From an uncultured Oscillospiraceae bacterium (GTDB lineage Bacteria > Bacillota > Clostridia > Oscillospirales > Oscillospiraceae), in assembly GCA_900758315.1 (NCBI GenBank), contig CAAERF010000541.1, forward strand, positions 1 through 21,234: 21,234 bases of DNA. The letters are read 5' to 3'. Below the pieces are notes generated by a model. The model was not told the origin of the DNA, made no database searches, and saw nothing but the letters and a program-made list of their open reading frames with translations. Position 1 is the first letter of the stretch; each line of letters opens with the position of its first letter. A program made the translations under genes and the position numbers. Positions 7,288-13,791 of this stretch are shown here, in pieces.

Positions 7288-7317
7288 TTGCAAATTCAGC
7301 GGTTTCCGTCGTATAAT
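7288..7317 (+). promoter_or_regulatory. Promoter of the small merR gene
   Basis: TTGCAA (7288-7293) and TATAAT (7312-7317) are 18 bases apart on the plus strand. The expected start, near 7324, lies at the edge of the MerR operator, so bound MerR could limit its own transcription. Confidence 0.6.
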
Positions 7318-7320
7318 CAG

Positions 7321-7351
7321 AGCATAGCACCCGGTAGTTGCTACCGGTCAA
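7321..7351 (-). promoter_or_regulatory. MerR-controlled promoter of the aldo/keto reductase with operator
   Basis: On the minus strand TTGACC (7346-7351) and TATGCT (7321-7326) are separated by 19 bases, two longer than normal, which is the hallmark of MerR-activated promoters. The spacer holds the palindrome CCGGTAG-TTG-CTACCGG (7331-7347) with perfect 7-base arms. MerR proteins activate such promoters by untwisting the spacer. Confidence 0.88.
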
Positions 7352-7384
7352 GCCCCAAAAACCGCTTTTCAGGAGAAATTTTTT

Positions 7385-7789
7385 ATGTACACGATGAAAC
7401 AAGCCTGTGCAGCAACCGGCCTATCCTGCGAAACGTTAAAGTTTTACTGTAATCAGGGCCTGGTTCCCAATGTAAAACGGGATCGCAATAACCACCGCAT
7501 CTTTGACGACCGCAATCTCGCCTGGATCGAAGGCCTGACCTGTTTAAAGGCCTGCGGCATGAGCCTTGCGGAGATCAAGACCTACCTCGCCCTCTGTCTG
7601 GAAGGGGAGTCCTCCATCCCGGAGCGAAAGGTGATTCTCGCCCGGAAACGAGACGATTTACTGGAATCCATCCAGAACATAAAGGCCTGCATCGCCTATA
7701 TCGATGGGAAACAGCAGTTTTACGATGATGTGCTCTCCGGAAAAACGGAGTATTACAGCAATTTGATCTCCGTGGATCAGGAACAATAA
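7385..7789 (+). CDS. MerR-family regulator
   Basis: This small 134-residue MerR regulator has the winged helix at the N-terminus (YTMKQACAATGLSCETLKFY, then NQGLVPNVKRDRNNHRIFDD), followed by the family segment CLKACGMSLAEIKTYLALCLEG and a helical dimerisation part (about 80-115). The C-terminal tail is short with no effector domain, like aldehyde- or thiol-sensing regulators such as AdhR/NmlR. Cysteines at residues 7, 14, 21, 54, 57 and 70 could be sensors, but this is inference. ATG 7385 has AGGAG nine bases upstream. It is divergent from an aldo/keto reductase and shares its operator region, so it is very likely its activator. Confidence 0.92.
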   Translation: MYTMKQACAATGLSCETLKFYCNQGLVPNVKRDRNNHRIFDDRNLAWIEGLTCLKACGMSLAEIKTYLALCLEGESSIPERKVILARKRDDLLESIQNIKACIAYIDGKQQFYDDVLSGKTEYYSNLISVDQEQ

Positions 7790-7949
7790 TCTTTTTGCGC
7801 ACTTACCGGTATCATTGCAGCGAAATTGTAAGGGAAACCCAAAAAGAGAGACACGCGAAAGAGGGTTCAGCCTAGGGATACCTAAAAGAAGGATATTTTT
7901 GACTGACACTCTTCAGGCAGGGGCAACAAGCAAAAGGCCATACAACAGG

Positions 7950-8149
7950 CTACAATGTCTGCTGTGTGGTCTCTTTTGTTGTTATCTGGAGTCCGATTCT
8001 GACTTTCCAGTCATCATCACATTCCATGCGTACCCAGTTGGAAACGGTGGCTTTGGATACGCCATATTCTGCGGCTAGACTCCGTAACGTCCGTCCCGGA
8101 TATGCTCGGTTACAGCCTGATTACGGGTGCTTTTAGAAATCTGTTGCAT
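7950..8149 (-). pseudogene. Broken IS3-type transposase orfA fragment
   Basis: From ATG 8149 the frame reads MQQISKSTRNQAVTEHIRDGR and stops at TAG 8075-8077. In the neighbouring frame the sequence goes on as TLRSLAAEYGVSKATVSNWV, the helix-turn-helix of IS3-family OrfA proteins, then loses likeness and stops at 7950-7952. The joined reading needs a frameshift near 8088. After the HTH the expected leucine-zipper helix is missing. The gene cannot make an active transposase. Confidence 0.65.
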
Positions 8150-8205
8150 AAAAAACGCCTTTCTTAACAGAGAAATTATAACATTTCTTAGGCGGACCCG
8201 TTACA
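7950..8205 (-). mobile_element. Remnant of an IS3-like insertion sequence
   Basis: On the minus strand the element appears to begin at TGTAACGGGTCCGCC (ending at 8205), followed by a TATAAT (8175-8180), a purine-rich ribosome site and the start of a transposase orfA. Only this left end with the start of orfA remains; no orfB, no DDE domain and no matching right end is seen. The exact edges are uncertain. Confidence 0.5.
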
Positions 8206-8236
8206 GATTTGTTATACCATTACATCTGGCATCTAT

Positions 8237-8329
8237 ATGGATCGCATGGAACGCCATTTCATCTATAACGGAGCGGATGTCTGGACAGACGAAAATGGTG
8301 TAGAGTGGAATGAAGCTGCAAAAGACTGA
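8237..8329 (+). CDS. Possible 30-residue peptide or gene tail
   Basis: The frame reads MDRMERHFIYNGADVWTDE and ends NGVEWNEAAKD. It has no good ribosome site, and the same frame stays open upstream to 8192, across the presumed IS edge. It could be the 3' end of a gene cut by the IS, or chance. I do not recognise it. Confidence 0.2.
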   Translation: MDRMERHFIYNGADVWTDENGVEWNEAAKD

Positions 8330-8522
8330 ATAGCCACCGGATCCTCTGCGCTTGGGTATTAGCTGCAATCATGTACATGCGAGTAAAGAAACGAACGAAG
8401 CATCTATAAAATGGACACATACATATACAAAAAGTGCCTATATGCAGTCGGCGCACTCTTGTAGAATATAGGATGTAAGCTGGGAATAAACTCAAATCCA
8501 CAATGATTCAAGGAGAAAAAAT

Positions 8523-8699
8523 ATGGAAAAGAAGTCGATTCGTGAGACCATTTCTATCATTTTCAAAGCGGTGACCCTGGCCATGGGCGTTGCCGTTATA
8601 GTGCTGTCCTGTCTGGGAAGTCTGGAACCGCAAACTGCCGTTACCTTGCTTGGCATCGGCCTTGCCTGTGCGGGCGCGGCCATGCTGGCGAAACATTGA
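8523..8699 (+). CDS. Small membrane protein, 58 residues
   Basis: The protein has a charged start (MEKKSIRETISIIFKAV), then two hydrophobic helices (about residues 15-31 and 38-55) with a short turn LGSLEPQT. It is probably a two-pass membrane hairpin of unknown function. AAGGAG lies seven bases before ATG 8523, so translation is well supported. Its stop codon overlaps the ATG of the broken Cys-rich gene (TGATG), which suggests the two were once translationally coupled. It is the first gene of the plus-strand accessory cluster. Confidence 0.72.
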   Translation: MEKKSIRETISIIFKAVTLAMGVAVIVLSCLGSLEPQTAVTLLGIGLACAGAAMLAKH

Positions 8700-8838
8700 T
8701 GGAAAACCCGTTGCATGAAATTTGTCCATGCAAGTGTATCTGATGCCCCAGGCATGGCGACTACATCACCACGCTTCCAGCTGTAAACCGCTGACATGGT
8801 GTGAAAAAACTAGAACGGAAAGCGCTGAACAATGCTGA
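8699..8838 (+). pseudogene. Decayed gene for a small Cys-rich protein
   Basis: From ATG 8699 the frame reads MENPLHEICPCKCI, a TGA stop (8741-8743), then CPRHGDY. A second frame, from 8761, reads LHHHASSCKPLTWCEK and ends at TGA 8836-8838. Put together, the pieces look like a short Cys-rich protein with a CPCK...CPRHGD...HH...C...WCEK layout seen in Clostridia, possibly metal-binding. One nonsense codon and one frameshift separate the pieces. Recall of the family is from memory, so the call is moderate. It sits between the small membrane protein and the flavoprotein. Confidence 0.45.
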
Positions 8839-8884
8839 AAAACGCGTCCGAAAACTGAAATGAACCAGAGAGAGGGTTGCTCTG

Positions 8885-9580
8885 ATGAAAATTGTCATTA
8901 TTCACGGCCAGAGCCATGAGGGAAATACCTGTATGTTGGCAAGAGAACTTGCGAACAAGGTGGGTGGAGAGCTCCGCGAGTTTTTCCTGCCGCGGGATTT
9001 TAACAAGTCTTGCCTTGGCTGCTACACCTGCTTTCAAACCGACCTGAGCCGTTGTCCGCATTACAAAGAACTGGAGCCGCTGGTCACGGCAATTCTGGAT
9101 GCGGACCTGCTGATTCTGGAAAGCCCGGTGTATGTGTATCACGCTACTGGCCCGATGATGAGCTTTCTGGATCATTTTGGGACTTGGTGGATGATTCACA
9201 GGCCCCTGCCGGAAATGAGCCGAAAGCAGGCAGTCGCCATCGCAACCGCTGCAGGCGGCGGTATGAAGAGCACTGTGCAGGATATGGCCGACAGTCTGGA
9301 AATGTGGGGCATCCGCAAGGTATATAAGCTGGGCTTTGGGGTGCAGGCAACGAAGGTTGATGAGATTCCGGACAGGATTCTCCAAAACATCCACACAAAG
9401 ACAGACCGGCTGGCCTGCCGGATCCGGAAAGATGCAGGCAAGCGTGGCTGCAACAACCGGGCAAAAAAGTGGTTTTATCTGATGCGGCTTGCCCACAAGC
9501 ATTTCCCGCCCATGGAGCCGGATCATGGTTATTGGGAGAAGAACGGCTGGCACGGGAAAAAGCGGCCATGGAACAGCTAA
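8885..9580 (+). CDS. Iron-sulfur flavoprotein / flavodoxin-like NAD(P)H oxidoreductase
   Basis: This 231-residue protein has the flavodoxin fold of the NADPH-dependent FMN reductase family: the FMN phosphate loop HGQSHEGNT (7-15), SPVYVYHATGPMMSFLDHF (the flavin-binding middle) and ATAAGGGMKST. Cysteines at 43, 46, 49 and 57 give CX2CX2CX7C, which matches the compact [4Fe-4S] motif (CX2CX2CX4-7C) of iron-sulfur flavoproteins; cluster binding is inferred. These proteins move electrons to small substrates, often under oxidative or electrophile stress. The C-terminus is long and basic (KRGCNNRAKKW, HGKKRPWNS), beyond the core domain. AGAGGG lies eight bases before ATG 8885. The physiological acceptor is not visible from context. 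Confidence 0.88.
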   Translation: MKIVIIHGQSHEGNTCMLARELANKVGGELREFFLPRDFNKSCLGCYTCFQTDLSRCPHYKELEPLVTAILDADLLILESPVYVYHATGPMMSFLDHFGTWWMIHRPLPEMSRKQAVAIATAAGGGMKSTVQDMADSLEMWGIRKVYKLGFGVQATKVDEIPDRILQNIHTKTDRLACRIRKDAGKRGCNNRAKKWFYLMRLAHKHFPPMEPDHGYWEKNGWHGKKRPWNS

Positions 9581-9641
9581 GGTTTGCCGCTCCAGTAAAA
9601 GGGCGGCTTTCTGTATCGATAAGGAAGGATCGTTTCTGATT

Positions 9642-9926
9642 ATGGAAAATGTATTTGATTTTCTTCGGGCGGCACTGCCGTGGATCGCGGTGGGCCTGCT
9701 TCTTGCGGTGCTCATTGCAAGAGGCACAAGCAAGAAAGAGAAGGAAGAACAAACAGGCGATTACGGGACAGAGGGTATGTGCATGGGGATGTGCTTTGGA
9801 ACCGCAATCGGAACCTCCCTTGGGAACAATACTGGCATCGGCATCTCCCTCGGTATGCTGATCGGTCTGGCCATCGGAACCTGTATCAAAAAGGAAACTC
9901 GAGGCGAAGACAATGACGAAAAGTAG
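9642..9926 (+). CDS. Small membrane protein with a glycine-rich hairpin
   Basis: The 94-residue protein has an N-terminal membrane helix (about residues 10-27, ALPWIAVGLLLAVLIA), a charged linker (TSKKEKEEQTGDYG) and a glycine-rich part (MCMGMCFGTAIGTSLGNN, then TGIGISLGMLIGLAIG) that resembles a glycine-zipper hairpin. It has three cysteines, including the MCMGMC pair. I do not recognise a named family. A GGAAGGA ribosome site lies about 12 bases before ATG 9642; the open frame to 9489 runs inside the flavoprotein gene and is not used. It overlaps the next gene by 14 bases, so the two are probably co-translated and may act together. Confidence 0.72.
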   Translation: MENVFDFLRAALPWIAVGLLLAVLIARGTSKKEKEEQTGDYGTEGMCMGMCFGTAIGTSLGNNTGIGISLGMLIGLAIGTCIKKETRGEDNDEK

Positions 9927-10302
9927 GAACGCAGTTTTGATCGCGCTTCCTCTGCTGGTTCTTGCCGTCTTCCTGTTCTGTTACAATCAGGAAGGCTTTA
10001 CAGGGAGCCGGATCAAAAATTCGGACGCCTATTTGTTGGACATCGAGCGGATGAACGGCACCGATCTGCATACTTTGGAGCTGCACAAGGGCGATGTCCT
10101 GCAAATTCGGTTTGAAACGGTGAGGGGCTCTCTGTATATGGAAATCAAAGCACCAGACGGGACAGCGATTTATCGCGGAAACGGGAAGGAAACCACGGAA
10201 TTTACGGGGAACATTCCGGAAGACGGTGTATATACAGTGCTTGTGGAGGCGCGGCACGCAAAAGGAACCATTCATATTCAATTTGAGGAGGAAACAAGTT
10301 GA
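9913..10302 (+). CDS. Membrane-anchored or exported hypothetical protein
   Basis: The 129-residue protein begins MTKSRNAVLIALPLLVLAVF, a short basic start followed by one hydrophobic helix (about 8-24), then LFCYNQ; it is either a signal anchor or, less likely, a lipoprotein with Cys24. The remaining 100 residues are outside the membrane and mostly beta: DVLQIRFETVRGSLYMEI, APDGTAIYRGN, EDGVYTVLVEARHAKGTIHIQF. The alternating pattern and the DGVYTVLVEA strand resemble small beta-sandwich (PPC/emp24-like) domains, but I cannot confirm homology. It overlaps the preceding membrane protein gene by 14 bases, which suggests a shared job at the cell surface. Confidence 0.75.
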   Translation: MTKSRNAVLIALPLLVLAVFLFCYNQEGFTGSRIKNSDAYLLDIERMNGTDLHTLELHKGDVLQIRFETVRGSLYMEIKAPDGTAIYRGNGKETTEFTGNIPEDGVYTVLVEARHAKGTIHIQFEEETS

Positions 10303-10389
10303 GATCCCTGTAGGGAGAAATAAAGCGAAAACGTGAGCAGAAATGGGGAAAGCAAATGGAGAGGAAAGCAACGCAAAAGGAGTTCTAAT

Positions 10390-10879
10390 ATGGAGACAGT
10401 CACACTTCGCAGATTTCGCAAGGGCGATGAATTCGCGGTTTCGGATGTGATTTGCACGACCCTCGCAATCAGCAACCGAAAGGATTACTCGCCTGCGTTT
10501 ATCGAGGAAAGTATCAGACGCCATTCCCCGAAGGTAATTGCTGAAAGAGCAAAGGACGCCCATTTTTTATGTGGCAATGGATGGGGAACCCATCATCGGC
10601 TGCGGCGGAATTACCGGCTGCTGGGGCAGTACTGAGGAAAGCTATCTGACCTCAATCTTTGTTCTGCCGGATGATCAGGGCAAAGGTGTGGGCAGGAAGA
10701 TCGTCGAAACCCTGGAAGCGGATGAATACTTCCGCCGGGCCTGGCGCACCGAGGTCGGTTCCTCTCTGACCGCAGTATCCTTCTATCGAAAAATGGGCTA
10801 TGAGTACAAGAACGAGACCGCGGACGCCGACAAATACGGTGTTGTAAGGCTGGAAAAGCGGAAGGGAAGTTTGAGATGA
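10390..10879 (+). pseudogene. GNAT acetyltransferase with a frameshift
   Basis: From ATG 10390 (AAGGAG seven bases upstream) the frame gives METVTLRRFRKGDEFAVSDV and runs to AKDAHF. At a run of six T (10563-10568) the reading leaves the family; one T fewer would continue directly into FYVAMDGEPIIGCGGITGCW and the acetyl-CoA motif LPDDQGKGVGRKIVETLE, down to TGA 10877-10879. The interval of 490 bases is one more than a multiple of three, as expected for a one-base insertion. It is either a true lesion, a phase-variable tract or a sequencing error. Corrected, it would be a normal N-acetyltransferase of about 162 residues. Its end overlaps the hydrolase start by four bases. Confidence 0.85.
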
Positions 10880-11364
10880 AAAATAAAGCTTTGGTCGTGA
10901 TCGACCTTCAGAATGACATTACAAAAAACTACAAGGAGATCATTGAGACTACCAATCAAGCGATTGATTGGGCTGTTGCAAACAATATGGATGTTGTTTA
11001 CATTCGGCATAACAATCTGTCGGCTGGAACGAGAACATTTAAGCCTGGTACGCGCGGTGCCGAACTTGTTCCGGAACTGAAAATCGTATCAGATCACATT
11101 TTCACCAAGACAAAGAGCAATGCTTTAACAAGTGAAGAATTTGCCGCCTTTATCCAGGCACGCAACATCACCGAGTTTTTTATTGCCGGAGCAGATGCCA
11201 CGGCTTGCATCAAATCTACCTGCTACAACATGACCAAAGTCGGTTATACCGTTCATGTTTTGTCTGACTGTATCACCAGTTATAATAAAAAGAAACTCAA
11301 TGAGATGCTTGCGTATTATGCAAGCAAGGGCTGCACAGTCGATCAACTCAGTGAAGTTATGTAA
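10876..11364 (+). CDS. Cysteine hydrolase, isochorismatase family
   Basis: The 162-residue protein belongs to the isochorismatase-like hydrolases, which cut amide or ether bonds of small molecules (nicotinamide, N-carbamoyl compounds, isochorismate). The catalytic triad is visible: D10 in VVIDLQND, K78 in FTKTKSNAL and C111 in GADATACIKSTC. The cis-peptide region before the cysteine (FIAGADAT) is typical. The substrate cannot be told; the short length fits the YecD/PncA-like group. AAGGGA lies in front of the start, and the ATGA overlap with the GNAT gene points to co-translation. If the GNAT frameshift is real, coupling from upstream would be lost. Confidence 0.9.
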   Translation: MKNKALVVIDLQNDITKNYKEIIETTNQAIDWAVANNMDVVYIRHNNLSAGTRTFKPGTRGAELVPELKIVSDHIFTKTKSNALTSEEFAAFIQARNITEFFIAGADATACIKSTCYNMTKVGYTVHVLSDCITSYNKKKLNEMLAYYASKGCTVDQLSEVM

Positions 11365-11445
11365 GTATTTTAAAACTGGCAAATTCCAGTTTGCCTGCAT
11401 CCACACAAAGAGTTTACAACGCCAAATAAAAAAGGAGGCACACAA

Positions 11446-12009
11446 ATGAACATTGCATATGAACACAAACCGGCCATGACCTTCATTGGCTTTTCCACCT
11501 CCATCCGTCCGGAAGAGGGTTATCAGAAGTGCCCTGAGTTCTGGGACAGGGAGTACGCACAGAAGTATGCGCGGCTCTGGCAGACGATGAAGCCGGAAAC
11601 GGCGGTGGAAGCGGCCATTCTGGAAAACGGCGTGGGCCTGTTTGCCATCTGCGATGAGAAGGAAGGATCCTTCGAATACTGGATCGCCGGACTGTATCAG
11701 GGCGGTCAGTTGCCGGAGGGCCTGAAGCTCTACACCTTCCCGGAGAGCGACTGGGCGATGTTTTCCGCCAAAGGTCCTCTGCCCGGCTCCCTTCAGAATT
11801 TGAACACCCAAGTCTGGCAGGAGTGGTACCCGGGCGAGGGGCAGAAATACCGGGGCAACGGCAACGTCATGCTGGAAGTCTACTCCCCCGGCGATATGAA
11901 TAGCCCTGACTACGAGTGCGGCATCTGGGTGCCGATTTGTGGGCCCGAAGAAAACGAGTACGAAGCGGCTGAACTTGTTTCGAACATGATGATCACAGGT
12001 ATTTTGTAA
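11446..12009 (+). CDS. Free-standing GyrI-like effector-binding protein
   Basis: The 187 residues form one GyrI-like / AraC effector-binding domain with no DNA-binding part. Features are the opening strand KPAMTFIGFSTSI, the middle FAICDEKEGSFEYWIAG, the conserved FPESDWAMFSAKGPLP strand and turn, the VWQEWYPGEG helix and the closing EVYSPGD...YECGIWVPI. Such domains bind hydrophobic or cationic small molecules, and some stand-alone members act as hydrolases or inhibit gyrase; which applies here is unknown. AGGAGG lies seven bases before ATG 11446. It lies between the hydrolase and a lipid-type methyltransferase in a row of genes that handle small molecules. Confidence 0.9.
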   Translation: MNIAYEHKPAMTFIGFSTSIRPEEGYQKCPEFWDREYAQKYARLWQTMKPETAVEAAILENGVGLFAICDEKEGSFEYWIAGLYQGGQLPEGLKLYTFPESDWAMFSAKGPLPGSLQNLNTQVWQEWYPGEGQKYRGNGNVMLEVYSPGDMNSPDYECGIWVPICGPEENEYEAAELVSNMMITGIL

Positions 12010-12023
12010 ATGGAGGGGCAGTT

Positions 12024-12668
12024 ATGAAGCTACCCTTGGAAGCATCCTTACCCTACTGCCTGCTGGCACTGTTGGTTTTGACGGTGTTTTACGGAGTTTA
12101 TCTGATCAAACAGTGGAGACAGAAACGCCGCGGCATCCAGACCATGCAGTTCGGACGCAGAAAAGACGCGCAGCCCCACACAGTGGAAACGCTGATGGGA
12201 ATTGCCACTGTTGGAATCATCCCCGCGCAGCTGCTGTCCATCGGATTTGGCTGGAGTCATCTGCCTGTAAGCGCCCGCTTTACCGGGTTCTGCGTCGGTG
12301 TGATCGGTGATCTGATCTTTTTGCTCTCCGTTCTCTGCATGAAGGATAGCTGGCGGGCCGGTATCCCGGACAAAGACAGAACAGAACTCGTAACTGACGG
12401 TATTTATGCTTACAGCCGCAATCCGGCATTCCTGGGCTTTGACTTGCAGTATATCGGCGTGCTGCTCATGTACTGCAACTTACTGACAGGGATGTTCACT
12501 GTTTTTGCAATCGTAATGCTGCATCTGCAGATTCTGCAGGAGGAACGCTATCTGACCGCCGCATTTGGCACGGATTATCTGGCGTATCATCATCGGGTGT
12601 TCCGCTATCTGGGGCGACGCAAAGATGCCAGGACTGATGAAAGTGGAAAACAGAAAACTGAAATTTGA
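12024..12668 (+). CDS. Isoprenylcysteine carboxyl methyltransferase-like membrane methyltransferase
   Basis: The 214-residue protein is an integral membrane methyltransferase of the ICMT/PEMT group, which use S-adenosylmethionine to methylate lipids or small hydrophobic substrates; bacterial substrates are mostly unknown. It has about five hydrophobic helices (residues 9-28, 55-75, 84-106, 137-157 and 157-170 region) and the family signature LVTDGIYAYSRNPAFLGF (about 122-139) followed by LQEERYLTAAFGTDYLAYHH (the SAM-contacting C-terminal motif). The tail is hydrophilic and basic. GGAGG lies seven bases before ATG 12024, and only 14 bases separate it from the GyrI-like gene, so the two are probably one operon. 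Confidence 0.9.
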   Translation: MKLPLEASLPYCLLALLVLTVFYGVYLIKQWRQKRRGIQTMQFGRRKDAQPHTVETLMGIATVGIIPAQLLSIGFGWSHLPVSARFTGFCVGVIGDLIFLLSVLCMKDSWRAGIPDKDRTELVTDGIYAYSRNPAFLGFDLQYIGVLLMYCNLLTGMFTVFAIVMLHLQILQEERYLTAAFGTDYLAYHHRVFRYLGRRKDARTDESGKQKTEI

Positions 12669-12844
12669 AGGGGTACATAGATAAAACGGCTGTTGGGAGG
12701 GCTGTTCATCTTCCCGCATTCTCTCCGTTTCAACAGTTGCGGTACTTCTGATAGGCGTCGGTATTGGAATGAGCTTTATTGTTGCAGTACAAAAGAAGTA
12801 CAACAAGGGAATGTTCTGAATGCTAAATTTACCAGGAGGGTGTG
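12669..12844. other. Intergenic sequence with a possible decayed membrane peptide
   Basis: On the plus strand one frame reads SVSTVAVLLIGVGIGMSFIV followed by AVQKKYNKGMF and ends in TGA at 12818-12820, a plausible membrane helix with a basic tail. The frame has no ATG with a ribosome site and meets a stop soon upstream, so it looks like the end of a decayed small gene. No terminator or strong promoter is seen before the DUF998 gene. Confidence 0.35.
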
Positions 12845-13555
12845 ATGAATTTGATGGAAAAAAGATTAAGAATGCTTGGCATATTGGGGATGATCAGCTT
12901 GCTGTCTTATACAGCGATGGTGGTCTTTTCTCCGCTTGCATACCCGGGGTATGATTGGATGAGCATGGCAGTCAGTGATCTGTCTGCGGAGGGAGCACCA
13001 TCCAAAGCGCTTGCAAGTCAGCTAAATGCACTATTTGGCCCATGCGGATTGGTTTCTATCATGGCAGTTTGCGTAGGCGTGGCCGGCTGCAAATCGAAAG
13101 TGATGAAGCTGGGAATCTATTCTTTTGCTGTCATGGAGTGGGTATGCGGTGTTGGATATGATCTTTTCCCGTGGGTAAGTGGTGCACCTGCTTCCAATCC
13201 GCAGAATGTGATGCATCTTGGTGTGACCGTTGTGGTTGTAGTATTATCATTGGCGTCGTTGATATTGGTGGCAATCGGAGCCGGAACGGAACAAATGAAG
13301 TCCCTGAGAATCTGGGCAATGATTTGTCTTGTGGCTATGATGATAGGGCCAATCGGCACAGCATTGTTACCCAAAGCGGTATTTGGTCTGTTTGAAAGAT
13401 TTAGCACCTTTTCGGCGGTTGTATTTAATGCTGTCCTGGGCATTTATCTCCTGAAGGGGCGCTTTCCATATGATGAAGTAGCTGCTGTTGAGAATGCGTC
13501 ATGTTCGGATAACAAGGCGAAACCGTCTATTGTCACGGACCAGTGCAGCCACTGA
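12845..13555 (+). CDS. DUF998 family membrane protein
   Basis: This 236-residue protein has about six membrane helices and the DUF998 signature near the end of helix 1, SPLAYPGYDWMSMAVSDLSA followed by EGAPS. Later helices include FGPCGLVSIMAVCVGVAG, LGIYSFAVMEWVCGVGYDLF, VMHLGVTVVVVVLSLASLIL and WAMICLVAMMIGPIGTALLP. The family is found in many bacteria and archaea; no reaction is established. The C-terminal tail (VAAVENASCSDNKAKPSIV) is hydrophilic. ATG 12845 is preferred because AGGAGG ends five bases upstream; the in-frame GTG at 12842 is only two bases away. Sequence is more AT-rich than the neighbours to the right. It ends in a strong terminator. Confidence 0.88.
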   Translation: MNLMEKRLRMLGILGMISLLSYTAMVVFSPLAYPGYDWMSMAVSDLSAEGAPSKALASQLNALFGPCGLVSIMAVCVGVAGCKSKVMKLGIYSFAVMEWVCGVGYDLFPWVSGAPASNPQNVMHLGVTVVVVVLSLASLILVAIGAGTEQMKSLRIWAMICLVAMMIGPIGTALLPKAVFGLFERFSTFSAVVFNAVLGIYLLKGRFPYDEVAAVENASCSDNKAKPSIVTDQCSH

Positions 13556-13608
13556 TCAGAATCAGATGGTCTCTTCGCACGTTGCCTGGCAATCTTCATT
13601 GAGACTAG

Positions 13609-13643
13609 ATGAGAGACTGGTAATATCCAGCCTCTCATTTTTT
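13609..13643 (+). terminator. Terminator after the DUF998 gene
   Basis: ATGAGAG-A-CTGG (13609-13620) pairs with CCAG-C-CTCTCAT (13627-13638), 11 pairs with one mismatch and a 6-base loop, and a run of six T follows. It closes the accessory cluster. Confidence 0.85.
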
Positions 13644-13714
13644 CTGCGAAAAACGCGGATAGTGCTGCAAGGACCCGGTTTTCCTGATACAATCATCCAG
13701 GAGAATCTATAGAA

Positions 13715-13770
13715 TTGACACAATCGGATAGGTTATCGACCTATCTCTTTCCGATGGGAATCTCTATAAT
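13715..13770 (+). promoter_or_regulatory. Promoter region of the histidine kinase with a dyad
   Basis: TTGACA (13715-13720) is followed by a perfect dyad GATAGGT-TATCG-ACCTATC (13727-13745), and TATAAT lies at 13765-13770. The two hexamers are too far apart (44 bases) to form one promoter. TATAAT has no good -35 at 17 bases, which fits an activator-dependent promoter; the dyad centre is about 30 bases upstream of TATAAT, a usual place for an activator. Which protein binds is not known. Confidence 0.45.
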
Positions 13771-13791
13771 AATCACAAAGGGGGAAACGGT

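Larger units (their letters stand above)
7790..8522. other. 733-base region without an intact gene
   Basis: The stretch holds, in order: about 160 bases with no recognisable coding sequence or clear terminator for the merR gene; an IS3-like orfA remnant on the minus strand (7950-8205); a 30-codon frame at 8237-8329 that reads as a possible gene tail; and about 190 bases of AT-rich sequence leading to the ribosome site of the 58-residue membrane protein. Composition is clearly more AT-rich than the core genes to the left. Confidence 0.6.

Noticed and set aside
8741..8743. Selenocysteine at TGA
   Set aside because: A further frame change and a second TGA follow within 60 bases, no SECIS hairpin is evident, and decay explains all three.
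11373..11392. Hairpin AAACTGG / CCAGTTT after the hydrolase gene
   Set aside because: The stem is only seven weak pairs and no T-run follows, so I do not call a terminator.
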